From contig JAJPZL010000108.1 of NCBI GenBank assembly GCA_021204375.1, positions 1-8,021 on the forward strand: a stretch of DNA of 8,021 bases. Reading direction: 5' to 3'. The notes below the pieces were generated by a model. It saw only the letters and a program-made list of their open reading frames with translations, was not told the DNA's origin and did no database searches. This stretch comes from Bacteroides sp. Its GTDB lineage: Bacteria; Bacteroidota; Bacteroidia; Bacteroidales; Bacteroidaceae. Numbering within the stretch: position 1 is the stretch's first letter; every line of letters begins with the position of its first letter. A program made the translations under genes and the position numbers. Positions 6,814-8,021 of this stretch are shown here, in pieces.

Positions 6814-7671
6814 TTAACTGAATATTACTGTCTTGTTTTTGTAAGCCAGAACTTTTCTTTCAATATGCTTCTGTACCGCTCTCGAAAGTACGATCTTCTC
6901 CAGGTCTTTTCCTTTGTTCACCAGTTCGGTCACTGAATCTTTGTGGGTGATGCGTACTACATCCTGCTCAATGATAGGACCTGCATCCAGTTCGGTAGTT
7001 ACATAATGGCTGGTAGCACCGATAATTTTCACCCCTCTTTCGAAAGCTGCATGATAGGGTTTAGCCCCAACAAAAGCCGGAAGGAAGGAGTGATGGATAT
7101 TAATGATGCGGTTGGGATAGGCTTCGATCATATTCTCTGATATGACCTGCATATAACGGGCCAGTACAATGAAATTAACTTTATGTTCTGCCAAAAGTGC
7201 CATCTCTTTCTCTTCCTGTTCCGTCTTGTTCTCTTTGGTGATCGGGAAAACATAATAAGGAATATCAAAACGTTCGGCTACATGTCCCATATCCGGATGG
7301 TTACTGATAATAAGCGGAATCTCTACATTCCACTCGCCTGCAGTGTAGCGGGCCAGTATATCATACAGGCAATGCGACATTTTGGAAACAAAAATTGCCA
7401 TTCTGGGTTTTACGTCCGAGAAGTAAAGACGGAAAGGCATGCCGTATTTCTTGGCATAGAGCGTTTCAAAATAGTCTTCTATCTTTTCTTTCGGGATCAG
7501 AAAGCCCTTCAATTCCCACTCAATACGCATGAAAAATATATTTTCCACATGATCTACGTACTGATCCAGATATACGATATTGCCTTTATTGACAGTAATA
7601 AAATCGATAATCTCGGCAAGGATGCCCGGTTTATCTTCGCAGTGTAATAACAATTTTGCTGTGGTCATCAT
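6814..7671 (-). CDS. purU: Formyltetrahydrofolate deformylase (PurU)
   Basis: Hydrolyses 10-formyl-tetrahydrofolate to formate and tetrahydrofolate, balancing one-carbon pools and supplying formate for the PurT route. Starting at 7671 the protein has 285 residues, matching the family (about 280-290). Residues 1-80 form an ACT-like regulatory domain (KLLLHCEDKPGILAEIIDFI), and about 88-285 form the formyltransferase-fold hydrolase. N191, H193 (in NIHHSFLPAF) and D229 (in ELDAGPIIEQDV) make up the catalytic triad. The frame stays open upstream to 7953, but those 94 residues (hydrophobic, Phe-rich) do not resemble the family and lie over the promoter region, so the start is placed at the first of two tandem ATG codons (7671 or 7668), just after AAAGGG. 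It is the first gene of the minus-strand run and sits 2 bases before hisH. Confidence 0.94.
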   Translation of the reverse strand: MMTTAKLLLHCEDKPGILAEIIDFITVNKGNIVYLDQYVDHVENIFFMRIEWELKGFLIPKEKIEDYFETLYAKKYGMPFRLYFSDVKPRMAIFVSKMSHCLYDILARYTAGEWNVEIPLIISNHPDMGHVAERFDIPYYVFPITKENKTEQEEKEMALLAEHKVNFIVLARYMQVISENMIEAYPNRIINIHHSFLPAFVGAKPYHAAFERGVKIIGATSHYVTTELDAGPIIEQDVVRITHKDSVTELVNKGKDLEKIVLSRAVQKHIERKVLAYKNKTVIFS

Positions 7672-7714
7672 CCCTTTCTTATTTGAAATCGTACTAAAAT
7701 TCGGTTTTAGCGTG

Positions 7715-7722
7715 CAAAAATA
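7715..7722 (-). promoter_or_regulatory. Candidate -7 element of the purU-his promoter
   Basis: On the minus strand TATTTTTG (7722-7715) matches the Bacteroidetes -7 consensus TAnnTTTG exactly, and it lies 43 bases before the purU start, giving a leader of about 35-40 bases. At the expected -33 distance (around 7742-7748) the sequence is TAATTCA rather than TTTG, so the upstream box is weak. No histidine-rich leader peptide or attenuator is visible between it and purU. Confidence 0.5.
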
Positions 7723-7889
7723 GCGATTTATAGCTGAATTATGAATTAATATAGCAGGAAGTTTGCCCTGAAACTTTGTTTTCTGGTAGAACGAAACTTT
7801 TTTTCCTGAAAATGGGATGAGTTGTAAAGGAAAAAAAGTATAAAGAACAGAGATAAATTTGAGGAAAATCGAAAAAAATAATTTTCCTA

Positions 7890-7919
7890 TTGCAGGATTC
7901 AAAAATATACTTACCTTTG
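7890..7919 (+). promoter_or_regulatory. Bacteroidetes-type promoter for the tRNA-Asp gene
   Basis: TTG at 7890-7892 is followed after exactly 19 bases by TACCTTTG (7912-7919), a full match to TAnnTTTG. Transcription would begin near 7925-7928, about 35 bases before the mature tRNA 5' end at 7962, which suits a short leader removed by RNase P. It faces away from the purU promoter. The 290 bases from 7672 to 7961 hold these two promoters and no supported gene. Confidence 0.75.
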
Positions 7920-7961
7920 CAACCGCAATCGGGAGAGATTGCCATGGAAACATGAAAAAGT

Positions 7962-8021
7962 GGTCTGGTAGTTCAGTTGGTTAGAATACATGCCTGTCAC
8001 GCATGGGGTCGCGAGTTCGAG
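7962..8021 (+). tRNA. tRNA-Asp(GTC), 3' end cut by the window
   Basis: The sequence folds as a tRNA from the acceptor 5' strand GGTCTGG (7962-7968). The D arm is GTTC/GAAT (7971-7974 with 7984-7987) around AGTTGGTTA. The anticodon stem is CATGC/GCATG (7989-7993 with 8001-8005) with loop CTGTCAC, placing anticodon GTC at 7996-7998, which reads aspartate codons. The variable loop GGGTC and the start of the T arm (GCGAG TTCGAG) run to the last base. The acceptor 3' strand and CCA status are outside the window, so it is not known whether the gene is followed by other tRNAs or used as an integration site. Confidence 0.96.

Noticed and set aside
7183..7647. 154-residue plus-strand reading frame opposite purU
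   Set aside because: It is antisense to conserved PurU sequence with low-complexity composition and no promoter or start signal.
7672..7715. Histidine attenuator leader before purU-his
   Set aside because: No run of histidine codons and no terminator/antiterminator pair is visible in the short leader.
7672..7953. 94-codon upstream extension of the purU frame
   Set aside because: It is hydrophobic, Phe/Lys-rich and unlike any PurU N-terminus; it covers the purU promoter and overlaps the tRNA promoter. The protein from 7671 already has the full family length.

Overview
The window looks like a chromosomal segment from the order Bacteroidales (Bacteroides/Parabacteroides-like). Three things suggest this: promoters resembling the Bacteroidetes consensus (TTG or TTTG about 19 bases upstream of TAnnTTTG), start codons mostly without a strong Shine-Dalgarno sequence, and protein sequences with the style of that group (for example the IGKVGSGKT Walker A loop of its FtsE). 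The genus cannot be fixed from the sequence alone.

Layout. Positions 1-186 are AT-rich and non-coding, with a possible plus-strand promoter at 102-132. Positions 187-692 (plus) hold a broken gene of unknown family, with an in-frame TAG and a later one-base frameshift. A 22-bp perfect inverted repeat (699-759) then serves as a shared terminator for the convergent units. From 7671 down to 786 everything is on the minus strand in one compact run: purU, hisH, hisA, hisF, hisIE, ftsE, lysC, lysA. Gaps are 1-53 bases, hisA and hisF overlap by 7 bases, and the lysC-lysA gap (76 bases) contains a terminator-like hairpin. Positions 7672-7961 form a divergent intergenic region with a candidate purU promoter on the minus strand and a good promoter on the plus strand for a tRNA-Asp(GTC) gene, which is cut by the window end.

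Function. hisA, hisF, hisH and hisIE cover the middle of histidine biosynthesis: PR-ATP to PR-AMP to ProFAR to PRFAR to imidazole glycerol phosphate plus AICAR. hisG, hisD, hisC and hisB are not here. purU hydrolyses 10-formyl-tetrahydrofolate, the same one-carbon donor used to recycle AICAR into purines, so its place at the head of the cluster makes metabolic sense. lysC and lysA are the first and last steps of the aspartate-to-lysine/diaminopimelate pathway. ftsE encodes the ATPase of the FtsEX divisome/peptidoglycan-hydrolase regulator and is embedded between the two amino-acid blocks without ftsX.

Most of the window is ordinary core metabolism. I did not find a convincing undescribed system. 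The items worth a second look are the decayed gene at 187-692, three hairpins in or between genes, unusual residues in HisA and HisH, and the mixed-function operon.
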